DNA from: Providencia huaxiensis
GTDB taxonomy: Bacteria > Pseudomonadota > Gammaproteobacteria > Enterobacterales > Enterobacteriaceae
NCBI RefSeq assembly: GCF_002843235.3
Contig: NZ_CP031123.2
Location: 2,418,001-2,482,000 of the forward strand
Reading direction: 5' to 3'
DNA: 64,000 nucleotides
Part shown: positions 19,918-33,261 of the stretch, piece after piece
Layout: each line of letters opens with the position of its first letter
How positions within the stretch are numbered: the first letter of the stretch is position 1
Position numbers and translations under genes: made by a program
Notes under the pieces: generated by a model
The model's database searches: none
Told to the model about the DNA's origin: nothing
The model's input: the letters and a program-made list of their open reading frames with translations, nothing else

Positions 19918-20439
19918 ATGAGAGATAGTCATCCACAAGCACTTTTTGATGTTCTTGAAGGATCATTGGCAACATCATCGAACACTTTACAAACTATTCA
20001 GCGTAATGCAAAAGCAATTATCAAACTGAATCGGGCTGTAAAAGGGTTACTACCGGCTGAAATTAAACCCATGTGCCGTGTTGCAAACTACCGTAATAAT
20101 ATTATGGTCATTGAAGTGGCAAATGCCAGTTGGATGACCCGACTTAATTACGAAAAAATCAATCTTCTTTCTGCATTAAGAACATCTATTCTACCATCTT
20201 TATCTTCTATCGACATCAGAATCAATCCCGATCTTGTGCGAAAATCGAAGCAAAATAGCTCAGTAACTAAGCAAACAGCTTCAACAAGTCAAAAAATGAA
20301 CGAACGTCAGATAAGCACACAGACAGCGAAAACACTTTTGAAATTAGCGGAAAATAGCCCGAAAGGATTAAAAGAAAGGTTTGAGCGGCTGGCTGCACTA
20401 GCCGGAGAGAGTACTAGTGCAACCAACAGAAAAGGCTAG
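19918..20439 (+). CDS. DciA-like DUF721 protein
   Basis: The 173-residue protein from the ATG at 19918 (GGAG 6 bases upstream) has a DUF721-type core: AKAIIKLNRAVKGLLP, then CRVANYRNNIMVIEVANASWMTRLNYEKINLLSALR and ILPSLSSIDIRINP. A polar, Ser/Thr/Gln-rich linker and a helical tail (SPKGLKERFERLAALAGEST) follow. DUF721 is the domain of DciA, the helicase-loading factor of bacteria lacking DnaC. A gene of this family between lpxC and secM is, as I remember, found in several Enterobacterales but not in E. coli. It is divergent from secM and convergent with lpxC. Function in an organism expected to use DnaC is unclear. Confidence 0.8.
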   Translation: MRDSHPQALFDVLEGSLATSSNTLQTIQRNAKAIIKLNRAVKGLLPAEIKPMCRVANYRNNIMVIEVANASWMTRLNYEKINLLSALRTSILPSLSSIDIRINPDLVRKSKQNSSVTKQTASTSQKMNERQISTQTAKTLLKLAENSPKGLKERFERLAALAGESTSATNRKG

Positions 20440-20463
20440 CTTCGATTAGCTTTCGAAGGTAGC
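20435..20463. terminator. Hairpin between convergent dciA-like gene and lpxC
   Basis: GCTAGCTTCGA pairs with TCGAAGGTAGC with one G-G mismatch and a 7-base loop. It overlaps the end of the DUF721 gene. No T-run follows, so terminator activity is uncertain. Confidence 0.4.
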
Positions 20464-20477
20464 TGCATAATCAAGTA

Positions 20478-21413
<936 letters not shown>

Positions 21414-21420
21414 TTATAAG

Positions 21421-21454
21421 TCCTACTGATCATCATACAAGATAATCAGTAGGA
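21421..21454. repeat. 10-bp inverted repeat between ftsZ and lpxC
   Basis: TCCTACTGAT (21421-21430) and ATCAGTAGGA (21445-21454) are perfect inverted arms around 14 bases. It lies in the lpxC leader, without a T-run. It may be a partial terminator or an mRNA-processing or stability element. Confidence 0.55.
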
Positions 21455-21494
21455 AATTTTAGCACAAAAAGCGGAGAAACCAATATAAATAAAA

Positions 21495-22652
21495 TTAATC
21501 GGCCTGCTTACGCAAGAACGCAGGAATATCAAGATAATCTGGTTCTTTGTTTGTTTGCGTATTTTGGTCGTTAACTGCTTTAGCAGCTGGTTTCTCTTCT
21601 GTTAATGAAGACATGCTATTTTGCATTTGCTGATAGCGTTGCTCCATTGACGCCTGCTGAGACATTTTGTTGCTAACTAAAGTAATTTCTGGACGTTTGT
21701 CCATACCAATACCTGTAGCAACAACAGTGACACGCAGTTCTTCGTGCATTTCTGGGTCAAGAGATGTACCGATTACCACTGTTGCATTATCAGATGCGAA
21801 GGCACGAATAGTGTTACCTACCGTTTCAAACTCATCTAAACGCAGGTCGAAGCCAGCCGTGATGTTAACTAATACACCACGTGCACCAGACAGGTCGATA
21901 TCTTCAAGAAGTGGACTAGAAATAGCCATTTCTGCCGCTTCTTCTGCTCTATCTTCACCACGAGCAACACCTGACCCCATCATCGCGTAGCCCATTTCTG
22001 ACATCACAGTACGTACGTCAGCAAAGTCTACGTTCATTAAACCTGGGCGAGTAATCAGTTCAGCGATACCTTGTACTGCACCTTTTAGTACGTCATTTGC
22101 CGCACCGAAAGCATCCAGTAATGAGATACCACGACCAAGTACTTTTAATAATTTATCATTTGGGATAGTGATCAGTGAGTCAACATGTTTTGACAACTCA
22201 GTGATACCCGCTTCTGCGAATGCCATGCGTTTTTTCCCTTCGAAATTGAAAGGTTTAGTCACAACAGCAACTGTCAGAATACCCAATTCTTTGGCAACTT
22301 CGGCAACAACCGGAGCTGCGCCAGTCCCTGTGCCACCGCCCATACCGGCTGCGATAAAGACCATATCTGCGCCATCTAAAGCATTACGCAGCGCTTCACG
22401 GTCCTCTTCAGCGGCATTACGGCCAACTTCAGGGTTTGCACCTGCACCCAGACCTTTGGTAATACCTGTACCGATCTGGATAGTTTGTCCAACTGCGGTT
22501 TTACGCAGCGCTTGCGCATCTGTATTGACAGCGAAGAATTCGACGCCTTCAATACGTTCACGCACCATGTGTTCAACGGCATTTCCGCCGCCGCCGCCAA
22601 CGCCGATGACTTTAATCACCGCATCGTTGGTTAGCTCCATTGGTTCAAACAT
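21495..22652 (-). CDS. ftsZ: Cell division GTPase FtsZ
   Basis: FtsZ polymerises into the Z-ring. The 385 residues (E. coli 383) have the tubulin signature [17 protein letters not shown], the T7 loop region [12 protein letters not shown], and the C-terminal peptide [14 protein letters not shown] that binds FtsA, ZipA, ZapD and MinC. A variable linker of about 60 residues precedes the tail. It follows ftsA by 60 bases. Confidence 0.98.
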   Translation of the reverse strand: MFEPMELTNDAVIKVIGVGGGGGNAVEHMVRERIEGVEFFAVNTDAQALRKTAVGQTIQIGTGITKGLGAGANPEVGRNAAEEDREALRNALDGADMVFIAAGMGGGTGTGAAPVVAEVAKELGILTVAVVTKPFNFEGKKRMAFAEAGITELSKHVDSLITIPNDKLLKVLGRGISLLDAFGAANDVLKGAVQGIAELITRPGLMNVDFADVRTVMSEMGYAMMGSGVARGEDRAEEAAEMAISSPLLEDIDLSGARGVLVNITAGFDLRLDEFETVGNTIRAFASDNATVVIGTSLDPEMHEELRVTVVATGIGMDKRPEITLVSNKMSQQASMEQRYQQMQNSMSSLTEEKPAAKAVNDQNTQTNKEPDYLDIPAFLRKQAD

Positions 22653-22712
22653 AATGTCTCTCCGTTTTGTGCTTACTACTTTCGAAGCTAATAATATGCT
22701 TCTTTATCAAAA

Positions 22713-23969
22713 TTAAAATTCTTTTCTCAGCCAACTGGTGATTTTACTAAACCATCCGCTAACTGATGCACGTTTTTCTACTTCGGTATCATCGCCTAAG
22801 TGACTTTCTTTACCGTAATGCAGAAGCCCTACTGCTGTTGAGTAATATGGCTCCTGCGCATAATCCGTTAACCCTGTGATGTTGAGCGGTGTACCAATTC
22901 GCACTTGCGTATGGAACACTTTTTGCGCACATTCGACTAGACCGTCAATTTGTGCGGCTCCACCCGTCAACACGATACCAGCTGCCAAATGGTGTTTGAC
23001 ACCTTGTTGACGCAACTGTTCCTGTAAATTTAAAATTTCTTCATTTACTAAGTTTAACAGCTCAGTATACCGTGGCTCGATAACTTCTGCTAAGGTTTGA
23101 CGCTGTAAACTTCGTGGTGGTCGCCCACCAACACTTGGCACTTCGACAGTTTCATCTTTACTAACGATAGAACCGACTGCACAACCATGACGCACTTTAA
23201 TGGCTTCGGCATCACTTGGAGGTGTTCCAAACGCATACGCGATGTCACTTGTCACCACGTTACCTGCATAGGGGATCACTTTCGTATGACGCAAAGCCCC
23301 ACCAGTATAAACCGCCATATCCATAGTACCGCCGCCGATATCGACGACACATACACCTAATTCACGCTCATCTTCCGTCAAAACGCTATAACTTGCAGCG
23401 AGACCAGCAAAAATAAGCTGATCAACTTTTAACCCACAACGTTCAACGGCTTTAACAATATTTTTCGCCATATCGTTATGGCAGGTAATCAAATGAACTT
23501 TAGCTTGCATACGTACACCCGATAAACCAACTGGGTTTTTAATCCCTTCTTGGTAATCTATTGCAAATTCTTGCGGTATCACGTGCAAAATTCTGTGTTC
23601 ATCACGAACACGCACTGATTTTGCTGTATGCACAACACTGTCAACATCTTCTTGCGTCACTTCTTCTTCTGAAACTGGCACCATACCAATTTCATTTTGG
23701 CAACTGACGTGCTTACCCGATAGTGCAAGGTAAACCGATGAAATTTGGCAGTCGGCCATAAGTTCCGCCTGATCAATGGCTCTTTGCACACATTTTACCA
23801 CTGATTCAAGGTCGTTTACGCCACCTTTGTCCATTCCACGAGATGGACAACTTCCCACCCCAATAATATTAACCATACCATCGGGCAGAATTTCGCCAAC
23901 AAGGGCTGATACCTTGGAAGTTCCAATTTCAAGGCCTACCACTAATTTTCTGTCCGTTGCTTTAATCAT
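22713..23969 (-). CDS. ftsA: Cell division protein FtsA
   Basis: FtsA is an actin-like ATPase that tethers FtsZ to the membrane. The 418 residues (E. coli 420) show VGLEIGTSKVSALVGE at the phosphate-1 loop, VVDIGGGTMDMAVYTGG, and AAGIVLTGGAAQIDGL. The amphipathic membrane-targeting helix GWFSKITSWLRKEF is at the C-terminus. It lies 35 bases after ftsQ and before ftsZ. Confidence 0.97.
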   Translation of the reverse strand: MIKATDRKLVVGLEIGTSKVSALVGEILPDGMVNIIGVGSCPSRGMDKGGVNDLESVVKCVQRAIDQAELMADCQISSVYLALSGKHVSCQNEIGMVPVSEEEVTQEDVDSVVHTAKSVRVRDEHRILHVIPQEFAIDYQEGIKNPVGLSGVRMQAKVHLITCHNDMAKNIVKAVERCGLKVDQLIFAGLAASYSVLTEDERELGVCVVDIGGGTMDMAVYTGGALRHTKVIPYAGNVVTSDIAYAFGTPPSDAEAIKVRHGCAVGSIVSKDETVEVPSVGGRPPRSLQRQTLAEVIEPRYTELLNLVNEEILNLQEQLRQQGVKHHLAAGIVLTGGAAQIDGLVECAQKVFHTQVRIGTPLNITGLTDYAQEPYYSTAVGLLHYGKESHLGDDTEVEKRASVSGWFSKITSWLRKEF

Positions 23970-24004
23970 TTTTTCTGCCTAATTTTTGTTATTAGTCATC
24001 GTTT

Positions 24005-24811
24005 TTATTGTAACTCCGGTGGAGCATCGACCAAGAGTGGCGCCCAGCCCACCGCAGCACCACTGGAATAACGTAAGTCAACATAGTCAACACGTTTATC
24101 CGTTGTTTGCTGCAAAAGCGGATACAGTTCAAGGAACCTATTTAACCGCTCTGACACTTCTTTCTTACCTAATTCAATTCTAACATCGTTGTCTAAAATA
24201 ATTTGCCATGCGTGTCTGGCTGTCATCGATAGTGATTTTAGCTTTAGGTTATGTGCCGCTAATGTGTTCTTAAAGATAGAATATTCTTTGAGAACCTCTT
24301 TCTGGCTACCTTGTGGCCCATAAAGCAACACATAATCCCCTTTACCATTTTCGCTAACCGGCAAATTAAATACTCGGCCTTGTTCATCCACCATGTTTTG
24401 ATCATTCCACCTAGCGAATGGGCGGTATTCAACAATATGAATTTTCAATTCATCTGGCCATTGTTTACGCACTGTCACTTGGCGTACCCATGGCATCATA
24501 CTTATTTGGTTTTGGATAGCGTTGACATCGACGGTCATAAACGTTCCCGGCTGCCCTAACGCTAAAATGGCCTTTCTGACATCATCATTTTTGGTGTAAT
24601 GGCGTTCACCCGTTAGCACCAATTTAGACATCGGCAGCCTGTCAGCATCTTTCATCCAAGTCATCACCATCCAACCACTCCAGATGATAGTGCCAACCAC
24701 AAATAGAAAGAAAAATAACCCACCTAAAAACGCACCATTACTTGGCCCTGAACGCGGGTCCTCGTCGTTCTTCTGATTATGATGCCTAACATTTAGTGCT
24801 GCTTGTGACAT
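24005..24811 (-). CDS. ftsQ: Cell division protein FtsQ
   Basis: This bitopic divisome protein links early and late division proteins. The 268 residues (E. coli 276) have a cytoplasmic tail, one membrane segment at about 28-50 ([20 protein letters not shown]), a POTRA domain with [17 protein letters not shown], and a beta domain with [16 protein letters not shown] and a C-terminal [17 protein letters not shown]. The stop is one base from the ddlB-side junction, showing tight coupling. Confidence 0.96.
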   Translation of the reverse strand: MSQAALNVRHHNQKNDEDPRSGPSNGAFLGGLFFFLFVVGTIIWSGWMVMTWMKDADRLPMSKLVLTGERHYTKNDDVRKAILALGQPGTFMTVDVNAIQNQISMMPWVRQVTVRKQWPDELKIHIVEYRPFARWNDQNMVDEQGRVFNLPVSENGKGDYVLLYGPQGSQKEVLKEYSIFKNTLAAHNLKLKSLSMTARHAWQIILDNDVRIELGKKEVSERLNRFLELYPLLQQTTDKRVDYVDLRYSSGAAVGWAPLLVDAPPELQ

Positions 24812-24812
24812 A

Positions 24813-25733
24813 TCAACGAGCCAATTTCAAAATTTGTACAACTAACTGTGAAAAACTCATCCCCGCTTGACGAGCTGCCATCGGTACTAAGCTATGGCTT
24901 GTCATACCTGGCGATGTATTAACTTCCAGCAGATAAAATTGACCATCGTTATCTTGCATTACATCAACTCGTCCCCAACCTTCGCAGCCAACAACTTGGT
25001 ATGCTTTCAGCGCTAAGTCTGTGAGTTCAGACTCGAGCTGTTCACCTAGGCCACTTGGGCAAAAGTATTGGGTTTCATCAGATAAATATTTCGCTTCGTA
25101 ATCATAAAAAATACCCGGTGGTTGAATACGAATTGACGGCAGAGCGTTATCTCCCAACACTGCAACCGTGAACTCAGGGCCACTCAACCATTTTTCAATT
25201 AACAATGTTTCATCAAATTGAAACGCGAGATCCAATGCAGCGGGCAATGCCTCTAAGCTATCAACTTTACTCATGCCAACACTTGAGCCTTCTAGGCTCG
25301 GCTTCACAATGAGCGGTAACCCTAGCAATTGTACTTTAGCAACAATTTGTTCACGAGAAGCCTGCTTATACTGCTGCTTTGTTAAGTAAACATATGGCGA
25401 CACACTTAGCCCTGCACCTTGCCATAATTGTTTTGTTCTCAGCTTATCCATGCTAAGTGCACAAGCCATAACACCACTGCCGGTATAAGGCAGATTTAAT
25501 GTTTCTAGCAGCCCTTGCAATGTCCCGTCTTCACCACCACGGCCATGTAATGCAATAAAAACTTTATTGAAACCTGCATCTTTCAGTGTTTCTACAGGGA
25601 AATCTTGGGGGTCAATAGGATGAGCATCAATGCCTGCTTGGCGTAACCCCGCCAGCACAGCATTTCCTGACTGAAGTGAAACCTCACGTTCAGCGGATGA
25701 GCCCCCTAATAGAACCGCAACTTTCTCTGTCAT
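24813..25733 (-). CDS. ddlB: D-alanine--D-alanine ligase B
   Basis: DdlB makes the D-Ala-D-Ala dipeptide for the peptidoglycan stem. The 306-residue ATP-grasp protein (E. coli DdlB 306) contains [51 protein letters not shown] and [17 protein letters not shown]. It lies 2 bases after murC and one base before ftsQ. Confidence 0.97.
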   Translation of the reverse strand: MTEKVAVLLGGSSAEREVSLQSGNAVLAGLRQAGIDAHPIDPQDFPVETLKDAGFNKVFIALHGRGGEDGTLQGLLETLNLPYTGSGVMACALSMDKLRTKQLWQGAGLSVSPYVYLTKQQYKQASREQIVAKVQLLGLPLIVKPSLEGSSVGMSKVDSLEALPAALDLAFQFDETLLIEKWLSGPEFTVAVLGDNALPSIRIQPPGIFYDYEAKYLSDETQYFCPSGLGEQLESELTDLALKAYQVVGCEGWGRVDVMQDNDGQFYLLEVNTSPGMTSHSLVPMAARQAGMSFSQLVVQILKLAR

Positions 25734-25735
25734 TT

Positions 25736-27199
25736 TTATTCCTCAACCATCGGTGGCTGTAATTTTGCTTCTGCCAAGTTTTTGGCTATTTTACCAATAT
25801 TTCCTGCGCCTTGAACTAAAATTAAATCATTTTCATCAAGAGTTTGAGCTAAAATATGTGGAATTTGTTCAGTATCTGCTACATAAATAGGATCAATCTG
25901 ACCGCGGCCACGAATTGTTCTACATAATGAGCGGCTATCTGCACCCGGTACATGCTTTTCACCCGCTGAATATACATCTAGCATCAGCAGCACATCTACC
26001 TGCCCTAAAACATTAACAAAATCATCGTATAAGTCACGAGTACGAGTATAACGATGCGGTTGGAATACCATAACAATGCGTTTATCTGGCCAACCTGCTC
26101 TCGCTGCTTTAATCGTTGCGTCAACTTCCGTTGGGTGGTGACCATAGTCATCGACTAGCATCACTTCCCCCTCTTTACCATTCACATTGCGCAGAGGGAA
26201 ATTCCCTAGGAAATCAAAGCGACGACCCGTACCTTGAAATTCAACTAGTGCAGATAAAATATGAAGGTCATCAATACCTTCTTCAGTTGCAACAGCAACG
26301 GCAGCTGTCGCATTAAGGGCATTGTGACGTCCCGGTGCATTTAGAACCACCGTCAGCTCTGGCATATTTTCACGGGCAATGGTGAAAAAGCCTTGATTTC
26401 CTTTTTGCTCATATTGGGTGATACGCACATCAGCGTCTTCACTAAAACCATAAGTGGTAATGTAACGACCAATTTTTGGTAGTAACGAGCGGATCACAGG
26501 GTCATCAATACACATCACTGCACGCCCGTAAAATGGCAGATTGTGCAAGAAATTAATGAACGTATTCGTTAAATTATCGAAGTCGCCTTGGTAAGTATCC
26601 ATATGGTCTGCTTCGATATTTGTCACAACGGCAACTAACGGTTGCAAATGTAAGAACGAAGCATCGCTTTCATCAGCTTCTGCTATCAAGTAGCGGCTAC
26701 TACCTAAACGCGCGTGTGTTCCTGCTGATTTAACTAAGCCCCCATTCACAAATGTAGGGTCAAGGCCTGCTTGTGCATAAATCCCAGAAATCATTGCTGT
26801 GGTGGTGGTTTTCCCGTGGGTACCTGCAACGGCAATACCATGACGGTAACGCATTAATTCAGCTAACATTTCTGCACGGCGAATAACTGGAATACGCAAT
26901 TCTTTGGCGGCTTGAATTTCAGGGTTCTCGCTTGAAATCGCTGTTGATACGACGACAACGCTCGCATTTTCAACGTTCTCTGGGCGGTGATTAAAGTAAA
27001 TCGTTGCGCCTAATGCGGTTAATTGTTGTGTCACTGCATTGGGTGCTAAATCTGAACCGCTAATTTCATAGCCTTCATTTGCCAACACTTCAGCGATACC
27101 ACCCATGCCAGCACCGCCGATGCCGACAAAATGGATGTGCCTGACTCTTCTCATTTCTGGCACTGATGTTCTTAATTTCGCTAATTGTTGTGTATTCAC
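25736..27199 (-). CDS. murC: UDP-N-acetylmuramate--L-alanine ligase
   Basis: MurC adds L-Ala to UDP-MurNAc, the first peptide addition. The 487 residues (E. coli 491) have the N-terminal nucleotide-sugar motif [17 protein letters not shown], the ATP-binding [28 protein letters not shown], and [18 protein letters not shown]. It lies 46 bases after murG. Confidence 0.97.
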   Translation of the reverse strand: MNTQQLAKLRTSVPEMRRVRHIHFVGIGGAGMGGIAEVLANEGYEISGSDLAPNAVTQQLTALGATIYFNHRPENVENASVVVVSTAISSENPEIQAAKELRIPVIRRAEMLAELMRYRHGIAVAGTHGKTTTTAMISGIYAQAGLDPTFVNGGLVKSAGTHARLGSSRYLIAEADESDASFLHLQPLVAVVTNIEADHMDTYQGDFDNLTNTFINFLHNLPFYGRAVMCIDDPVIRSLLPKIGRYITTYGFSEDADVRITQYEQKGNQGFFTIARENMPELTVVLNAPGRHNALNATAAVAVATEEGIDDLHILSALVEFQGTGRRFDFLGNFPLRNVNGKEGEVMLVDDYGHHPTEVDATIKAARAGWPDKRIVMVFQPHRYTRTRDLYDDFVNVLGQVDVLLMLDVYSAGEKHVPGADSRSLCRTIRGRGQIDPIYVADTEQIPHILAQTLDENDLILVQGAGNIGKIAKNLAEAKLQPPMVEE

Positions 27200-27245
27200 T
27201 ATATTTCTTCGCTTCTAATTAATTCGGTATCAATTATGGCTAATA

Positions 27246-28319
27246 TTATTTAGCCACTTCACAAATCACGGCAGCAACTCGTTCTGTTGCATCAGTAATT
27301 GCACAGCTATGCGCTTTTTCAGCCATTGAGAGTAATTCGTTTCTATCCCATTGCTCTAATAAGCTCGCCACAGCATCTGCGGTAAATTGTGACTGTTCTA
27401 AAATTTTAGCCGCTCCCGCTTTTTCTAGCGGTAATGCATTCCAATACTGCTGACGGTCTTTATGTTGAAAAGGAACAAAAATAGCCGGTAAACCTGCGGC
27501 TGCAATTTCACTTACTGTTAGTGCACCAGACCGACAGACGACAATATCTGCCCATGCGTAAGCTTGCGCCATATCATCAATAAATTCAGTAACTTTATAC
27601 TCGGAATTGCCTGAAACTTGCATATGCTCATTATACAATGCTTCTGTTGATTCCTTACTGCCTTTTCCCGCTTGATGCCAGATATTTAACTGTTTGCCTA
27701 CTTTTTCAGCAACAAGAGGCATCACTTGATTCAAAACCCGTGCCCCTTGGCTACCACCAACGACTAATACGCGTACAGCGCCTTCTCGGTCTGCTAAACG
27801 TACCTGGGGTGCCGGTAGTGCTAAAACATCTTCACGTACCGGGTTCCCGACAACTGGTGCGTCAGGAAATGCGCCCGGAAAGGCTTGTAACACTCTTTTT
27901 GCGATCCGCGATAACCATTTATTCGTTAAACCCGCGATTCCATTTTGTTCATGAAGCACAACGGGTACACCGCATTGCCATGCCGCAATACCACCAGGAC
28001 CTGAAACATAGCCCCCCATGCCTAATACTGCATCTGGCTGATAACGCTTGATAATCGTTTTTGCTTGGCGGATAGCTTTATAAATACGCCATGGTGCCCC
28101 CAGTTGTGCGGCAATACCTTTACCCCTGAGTCCCGAAATTTGAATGAATTCAATATCGATACCATGCTTAGGGACTAATGTGGCTTCCATTCGGTCAGCC
28201 GTACCTAACCAACGGATCTCCCAGCCTTGAGCCTGCAAATAATGAGCCACAGCTAACCCCGGAAAAACATGCCCTCCGGTTCCACCTGCCATGACGAGTA
28301 ATTTCTTTGCCTGACTCAT
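27246..28319 (-). CDS. murG: UDP-N-acetylglucosamine--lipid I GlcNAc transferase
   Basis: MurG is a peripheral membrane GT-B glycosyltransferase that converts lipid I to lipid II. The 357 residues (E. coli 355) include the N-terminal [39 protein letters not shown], and the C-terminal donor-binding [22 protein letters not shown]. The gene overlaps ftsW by four bases, implying translational coupling. Confidence 0.97.
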   Translation of the reverse strand: MSQAKKLLVMAGGTGGHVFPGLAVAHYLQAQGWEIRWLGTADRMEATLVPKHGIDIEFIQISGLRGKGIAAQLGAPWRIYKAIRQAKTIIKRYQPDAVLGMGGYVSGPGGIAAWQCGVPVVLHEQNGIAGLTNKWLSRIAKRVLQAFPGAFPDAPVVGNPVREDVLALPAPQVRLADREGAVRVLVVGGSQGARVLNQVMPLVAEKVGKQLNIWHQAGKGSKESTEALYNEHMQVSGNSEYKVTEFIDDMAQAYAWADIVVCRSGALTVSEIAAAGLPAIFVPFQHKDRQQYWNALPLEKAGAAKILEQSQFTADAVASLLEQWDRNELLSMAEKAHSCAITDATERVAAVICEVAK

Positions 28320-29509
28320 TTAGTGCTCCTTACAAACGCCTGCGCTTTTTCAAGGCGTGTTTCAAAATCAATTCTCAGTAATATCGCAATGGCGGCAGCC
28401 ATCACCAGTAAACTCGAACCACCATAACTAATTAACGGCAGTGTTAAACCTTTTGTTGGTAACATGCCTGATGCGGCACCGACGTTAACCAAAGCTTGGA
28501 AGGTAAACCAAATACCAATTGAACAAGCCAAATAACCACCGAATAATTGGTTCGACATCAATGCGCGACGGCCAATCATCATTGCCCTAAATGCCAGCAT
28601 AAAGACCATCAGCAGAACCAATACAACGCCAAAGTACCCGAGCTCTTCGGCTAAAACTGAGAAAATAAAGTCAGTATGTGCTTCTGGCAAGTATTCTAAT
28701 TTTTGTACTGAATTTCCTAACCCTTGCCCAAACATTTCACCACGACCAAAGGCCATTAAAGATTGGGTTAGCTGATAACCACTGCCAAACGGGTCATCCC
28801 ACGGGTTCAAAAACGACGTCACTCGACGTAAGCGGTACGGCTCGAACCAAATCAAAGCCAATACCCCCACCGCACAAGCGGCAATACCAATAATAAAGGG
28901 GGCTAACCTTGCTCCCGCTAAAAACAACAACCCCAGAGTGGTTACCACTAATACGATAACGGTCCCTAAGTCAGGTTGTAATAAAAGCAATGACGCCATC
29001 ACAATCAAAATACACATCGGTTTGATAAAGCCAAGAAAACGGGTTCTGACTTCATCAGACTTACGCACTAAATAACTGGACACGTAACAGAATAACGTAA
29101 ATTTCGAAATTTCTGCCGGTTGAATTTTAACCAAACCGATATCTATCCAGCGAGATGCCCCGTTAACTGAACTCCCAGCCACCAGTACCACGACGAGCAT
29201 GCCAAGTGAAACCATCAACAATACGAAGTTGTACTTTTCCCAAACCGCCATCGGAATACGCATGACACCTAGGGCTAAAATAAATGCGATGACGATATAC
29301 ACCACATCACGCTTAGCAAAATAAAAAGGATCTTCCGTTAAGCGCTGGCCAACTGGCATGGAGGCGGATGTGACCATAATAAAACCCACCGCGGCTAAAC
29401 CGAATGCCAACCACACCAATGTACGGTCGTAAAGCGTTGAGCCTGAAATCACGCCATTTTTTTCACCAATGACCCAATTTTTTAAACGCATCGCACCCGG
29501 TATCGTCAT
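28316..29509 (-). CDS. ftsW: Septal peptidoglycan polymerase FtsW (SEDS family)
   Basis: FtsW polymerises glycan strands from lipid II at the septum, together with FtsI. The 397 residues (E. coli 414) have about ten membrane segments and SEDS motifs such as [27 protein letters not shown], and [21 protein letters not shown]. The cytoplasmic N-terminus is somewhat shorter than in E. coli. The start overlaps the murD stop by one base. Confidence 0.96.
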   Translation of the reverse strand: MTIPGAMRLKNWVIGEKNGVISGSTLYDRTLVWLAFGLAAVGFIMVTSASMPVGQRLTEDPFYFAKRDVVYIVIAFILALGVMRIPMAVWEKYNFVLLMVSLGMLVVVLVAGSSVNGASRWIDIGLVKIQPAEISKFTLFCYVSSYLVRKSDEVRTRFLGFIKPMCILIVMASLLLLQPDLGTVIVLVVTTLGLLFLAGARLAPFIIGIAACAVGVLALIWFEPYRLRRVTSFLNPWDDPFGSGYQLTQSLMAFGRGEMFGQGLGNSVQKLEYLPEAHTDFIFSVLAEELGYFGVVLVLLMVFMLAFRAMMIGRRALMSNQLFGGYLACSIGIWFTFQALVNVGAASGMLPTKGLTLPLISYGGSSLLVMAAAIAILLRIDFETRLEKAQAFVRSTK

Positions 29510-30819
29510 TAACCTAGCTCCTGGGCTAATTGAGCAAAGACAGTCCCACGCTGCTCAAAACTTTTAAACTGATCCAAGCTGGCACATGCAGGGGATAACA
29601 ACACCATGTCCCCCGCTTTTAATTGTGGCGCAATTTGGCGTAAGCTTTGTTCCATAGTTTCAGTCAAGACGGATTTTTCAGGGGCCATATCAGCTAATGC
29701 TTTCCCATCACGACCAAAACAGTATAGACGGTAGTTATCCGCAGCAATATATTGTTTTAATGGTGAAAAATCAGCTGACTTACCATCACCACCCAATAAT
29801 AAATAGATATTGCCATCCACATGTAACCCATTTAACGCCGCTTCCGTACTTCCAACATTTGTGGCTTTAGAGTCATTAATCCAGCGCACACCGTTGTTGA
29901 ATAACACTAACTCGAAGCGATGTGCTAGCCCCGTATATTCTTTCAAGACTTGAAGGCATGCAGAGCGAGGAATATTCACGGCATCCGCCAATGCTAACGC
30001 GGCTAACCCATTGAGATAATTATGTTGACCCGTTAGGTGCATTTCGTTGACATCGAGCAGCTCTTTTCCTTTCGCCACTAACACCCGTTTTTGAGTATCA
30101 AAGAAATAATCACCACTATTTAAGCCAAAGCTTATGCATTCACCCAAAGTATGATTTGCGGGTAAGGTCAGCGCATCTTGTACGTTAACAATGCAGTTTT
30201 TAGCATTGTGATAAATTTTTAATTTTGCTTCACGGTACTGGTCTAGACCTAATGGATATCTATCCATATGATCTTCACTAATATTTAAGACTGTCGCAGC
30301 GGTCGCTTCTAGGCTTGATGTGGTTTCTAGTTGGAAGCTTGAAAGCTCTAAAACGTATAAACGATGCCCTGCATTGAGTAATGAAAGCGCAGGCGTACCA
30401 ATATTTCCACCAACACCAACTGAAATACCCGCTACTTTCGCCATTTCACCCACCAATGACGTGACGGTACTTTTACCATTTGAACCGGTAATGGCGACAA
30501 TCGGTGCATCCGCTTCACGGCAAAACAGTTCGATATCACCCACAATTTCGATGCTGTTTTCTGCCGCTTGCTGTAACTGAGGCGTTGCCAACGCAATTCC
30601 TGGACTAGCAACAATTAAATCGGCTGCTTGTAGCCAGCTATTATTCAAGCTACCACTATGACATTCCACATTTGCTGGGAGTTTATCTACACCTGGCGGC
30701 ACTTCACGGGTATCCATAACACGGGGGACAACACCGCGTGCCAAGAAAAAGTGAACGCAAGATAGGCCGGTGATCCCCAGCCCAATAATGACTACGTTCT
30801 TACCCTGATAATCGACCAT
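29509..30819 (-). CDS. murD: UDP-N-acetylmuramoyl-L-alanine--D-glutamate ligase
   Basis: MurD adds D-Glu to UDP-MurNAc-L-Ala. The 436 residues (E. coli 438) carry [14 protein letters not shown] at the N-terminus, the ATP loop [30 protein letters not shown] and [14 protein letters not shown], and near the end [20 protein letters not shown]. It lies one base after mraY. Confidence 0.97.
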   Translation of the reverse strand: MVDYQGKNVVIIGLGITGLSCVHFFLARGVVPRVMDTREVPPGVDKLPANVECHSGSLNNSWLQAADLIVASPGIALATPQLQQAAENSIEIVGDIELFCREADAPIVAITGSNGKSTVTSLVGEMAKVAGISVGVGGNIGTPALSLLNAGHRLYVLELSSFQLETTSSLEATAATVLNISEDHMDRYPLGLDQYREAKLKIYHNAKNCIVNVQDALTLPANHTLGECISFGLNSGDYFFDTQKRVLVAKGKELLDVNEMHLTGQHNYLNGLAALALADAVNIPRSACLQVLKEYTGLAHRFELVLFNNGVRWINDSKATNVGSTEAALNGLHVDGNIYLLLGGDGKSADFSPLKQYIAADNYRLYCFGRDGKALADMAPEKSVLTETMEQSLRQIAPQLKAGDMVLLSPACASLDQFKSFEQRGTVFAQLAQELG

Positions 30820-30820
30820 A

Positions 30821-31903
30821 TTAACGCACCTTTAAGGTTGCCAGCCCAATCAGGACTAACATTAGCGAGATAATCCAGAAACGCACGATAACACGTGGCT
30901 CTGGCCAACCCTTCAATTCATAATGGTGGTGAATTGGTGCCATACGGAAAATACGTTGTCCGCGCAATTTAAATGAACCGACTTGTAAAATAACTGACAG
31001 CGTCTCAACGACGAACACACCGCCCATAATCACTAATAAAAACTCTTGGCGCAGTAATACCGCAATAGTCCCTAGAGCACCGCCAAGCGCCAATGAGCCA
31101 ACATCCCCCATAAATACTTGCGCTGGATAAGTGTTAAACCATAAGAAGCCTAACCCTGCTCCAACAATGGCAGTACAGACAATCACTAATTCACCTGCAT
31201 GGGGTAAGAATGGAATATGTAAGTAACTGGCAAAATTGACGTTACCTGTTGCCCATGCCACTAATGCAAAACCTGCGGCAACGAATACCGTTGGCATGAT
31301 AGCTAAGCCATCCAAACCATCGGTTAGGTTTACGGCGTTACTGGTTCCAACAATCACAAAATACGTCAACAAAATATACAGCATGCCCAGTTGTGGCATC
31401 ACATCTTTGAAAAATGGCACAACTAACTGAGTTGCCGGAGTATCTTTACCAATCGCGTACATGGAAAAGGCAACAATTAACGCAATCACGGATTGCCAAA
31501 AATATTTCCAACGGGCAATTAAACCACGAGTATCTTTGCGTACCACTTTACGGTAATCATCAACAAAACCGACAATACCATACCCAACGAGCACAAGCAG
31601 AACACACCAAACGTAAGGGTTGTCTAAGCGAGCCCATAGCAACGTTGAAACGGTGATTGAAAATAAAATCAATAACCCGCCCATGGTTGGGGTTCCACGC
31701 TTACTAAAGTGAGACTCAGGGCCTTCGTTACGAACGACTTGACCAATTTGCATTTTTTGTAGGTAAGCAATTAAATGAGGTCCCATCCACAATGCAATAG
31801 CGAGTGCTGTCAGCAAACCGACAATGGCCCTGAACGTCAAATAAGAGAAGACGTTCAGAACAGAAAACTTGTGGACCAACATTTCGGCAAGCCAGACTAA
31901 CAT
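30821..31903 (-). CDS. mraY: Phospho-N-acetylmuramoyl-pentapeptide transferase
   Basis: MraY transfers phospho-MurNAc-pentapeptide to undecaprenyl phosphate, making lipid I. From the ATG at 31903 it has 360 residues, the same as E. coli. It has about ten membrane segments and the catalytic motifs [27 protein letters not shown] and [13 protein letters not shown]. The longer frame starts with a GTG at 31912; the ATG has GGAG 8 bases upstream and matches MLVWLAE. It overlaps the end of murF by seven bases. Confidence 0.97.
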   Translation of the reverse strand: MLVWLAEMLVHKFSVLNVFSYLTFRAIVGLLTALAIALWMGPHLIAYLQKMQIGQVVRNEGPESHFSKRGTPTMGGLLILFSITVSTLLWARLDNPYVWCVLLVLVGYGIVGFVDDYRKVVRKDTRGLIARWKYFWQSVIALIVAFSMYAIGKDTPATQLVVPFFKDVMPQLGMLYILLTYFVIVGTSNAVNLTDGLDGLAIMPTVFVAAGFALVAWATGNVNFASYLHIPFLPHAGELVIVCTAIVGAGLGFLWFNTYPAQVFMGDVGSLALGGALGTIAVLLRQEFLLVIMGGVFVVETLSVILQVGSFKLRGQRIFRMAPIHHHYELKGWPEPRVIVRFWIISLMLVLIGLATLKVR

Positions 31904-33261
31904 TCGAAGCACTCCTTCAATGCATTCACCACATCTTCCATCGCGGAGCTGCGTGAACCTTTAACTAAAATAGAAACAACGTCCTTCTGCTGTGCTAGCG
32001 GAATTAGTCGGGTTAATAAATCTGCTTTCACTGTGAAGTGCTCACCACACTCACTAAATTGGCTGATCAACTCACTTAATTGACCAACACTGAATACTTT
32101 GTCTAAGCCAGCCTGCTTAGCGGCAACACCAACACGCTGATGGCAATCTTCTGCATAATCGCCCAGCTCCCCCATATCCCCAACCACCAAGATGCGGTAG
32201 CCCGGCATTTTTTCAAGGACATGAATTGCCGCAATCATCGAGCCATCATTCGCGTTATAAGTGTCGTCTAATACCACTTTGTGCTCACTCAAGCGCACTG
32301 GATATAAACGCCCTGGTACTGCTTGTGTTTTTGCTAAGCCGTTTTTGATGTCTTCTAGGCTAGCGCCAACTGAAATCGCCAATGCACTCGCTGCTAATAC
32401 ATTCGCGATATTATGTAGCCCCGGTAATGGCAAAGTGATATCAACGCTTCCAACAGGGGTATGTAACACAAAATCTGTTGTCAGCTGTTTCACTTGGATA
32501 TCAGAAGGATAGAAATCCGCTTTTGCTTGTGGCGTTAGCGAGTAATACCAAACAGTTTGGCGTGGCTGAAACTGCCATTTTTCACTGTAGCTATCAAGGT
32601 TAACAATCGCGGTTCCTTCTTCAGGAACGCCTTGATAAATTTCACCTTTCGCTTTAGCAACCCCTTCAGGTGAACCAAAGCCCGCTAAGTGCGCAGCAAA
32701 TAAATTGTTAACTAACGCCGCTTCTGGTTTAACAATACTGGTTGTGTAGGCGATTTCATTTGGGTGATTTGCACCCATTTCTATCACCGCGAAGTCATCA
32801 TCATTTGTTAAACGAAATAGTGTCAAAGGCACACCAATATCGTTGTTTAAATTACCGGCGGTATATAAAGTTTTACCGCGCTCAGATAAAATGGATGCGG
32901 TCATTTCTTTGACCGATGTTTTGCCTGAAGACCCCGTCAAACCAACAATTCGAGCTCTACTTTGCTGACGAACCCATGCTGCTAATTGGCCCATCGCAAT
33001 ACGCGTGTCTTTTACGATGACTTGAGGGCAATCCACTTCCAGTTTGCGCTCAACGAGTAATGCTTTCGCTCCCGAAACCACCACTTGCTGTGCAAAATCA
33101 TGGGCGTCGAAGCGTTCACCTTTTAAAGCAATAAAGAGACAATTTTCAGCAATTTTGCGGCTATCCGTACTCACTGCGCTAATCAAGAGCGTTGTATCCG
33201 CAACAGATTCAACCTGCCCTTGAGTTACTTGCGCCAATTGAGCGAGTGTTAGCGAGATCAT
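31897..33261 (-). CDS. murF: UDP-MurNAc-tripeptide--D-alanyl-D-alanine ligase
   Basis: MurF adds D-Ala-D-Ala to complete the UDP-MurNAc-pentapeptide. The 454 residues (E. coli 452) show [23 protein letters not shown], the ATP loop [33 protein letters not shown], and [15 protein letters not shown]. It overlaps murE by four bases. Confidence 0.97.
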   Translation of the reverse strand: MISLTLAQLAQVTQGQVESVADTTLLISAVSTDSRKIAENCLFIALKGERFDAHDFAQQVVVSGAKALLVERKLEVDCPQVIVKDTRIAMGQLAAWVRQQSRARIVGLTGSSGKTSVKEMTASILSERGKTLYTAGNLNNDIGVPLTLFRLTNDDDFAVIEMGANHPNEIAYTTSIVKPEAALVNNLFAAHLAGFGSPEGVAKAKGEIYQGVPEEGTAIVNLDSYSEKWQFQPRQTVWYYSLTPQAKADFYPSDIQVKQLTTDFVLHTPVGSVDITLPLPGLHNIANVLAASALAISVGASLEDIKNGLAKTQAVPGRLYPVRLSEHKVVLDDTYNANDGSMIAAIHVLEKMPGYRILVVGDMGELGDYAEDCHQRVGVAAKQAGLDKVFSVGQLSELISQFSECGEHFTVKADLLTRLIPLAQQKDVVSILVKGSRSSAMEDVVNALKECFEC

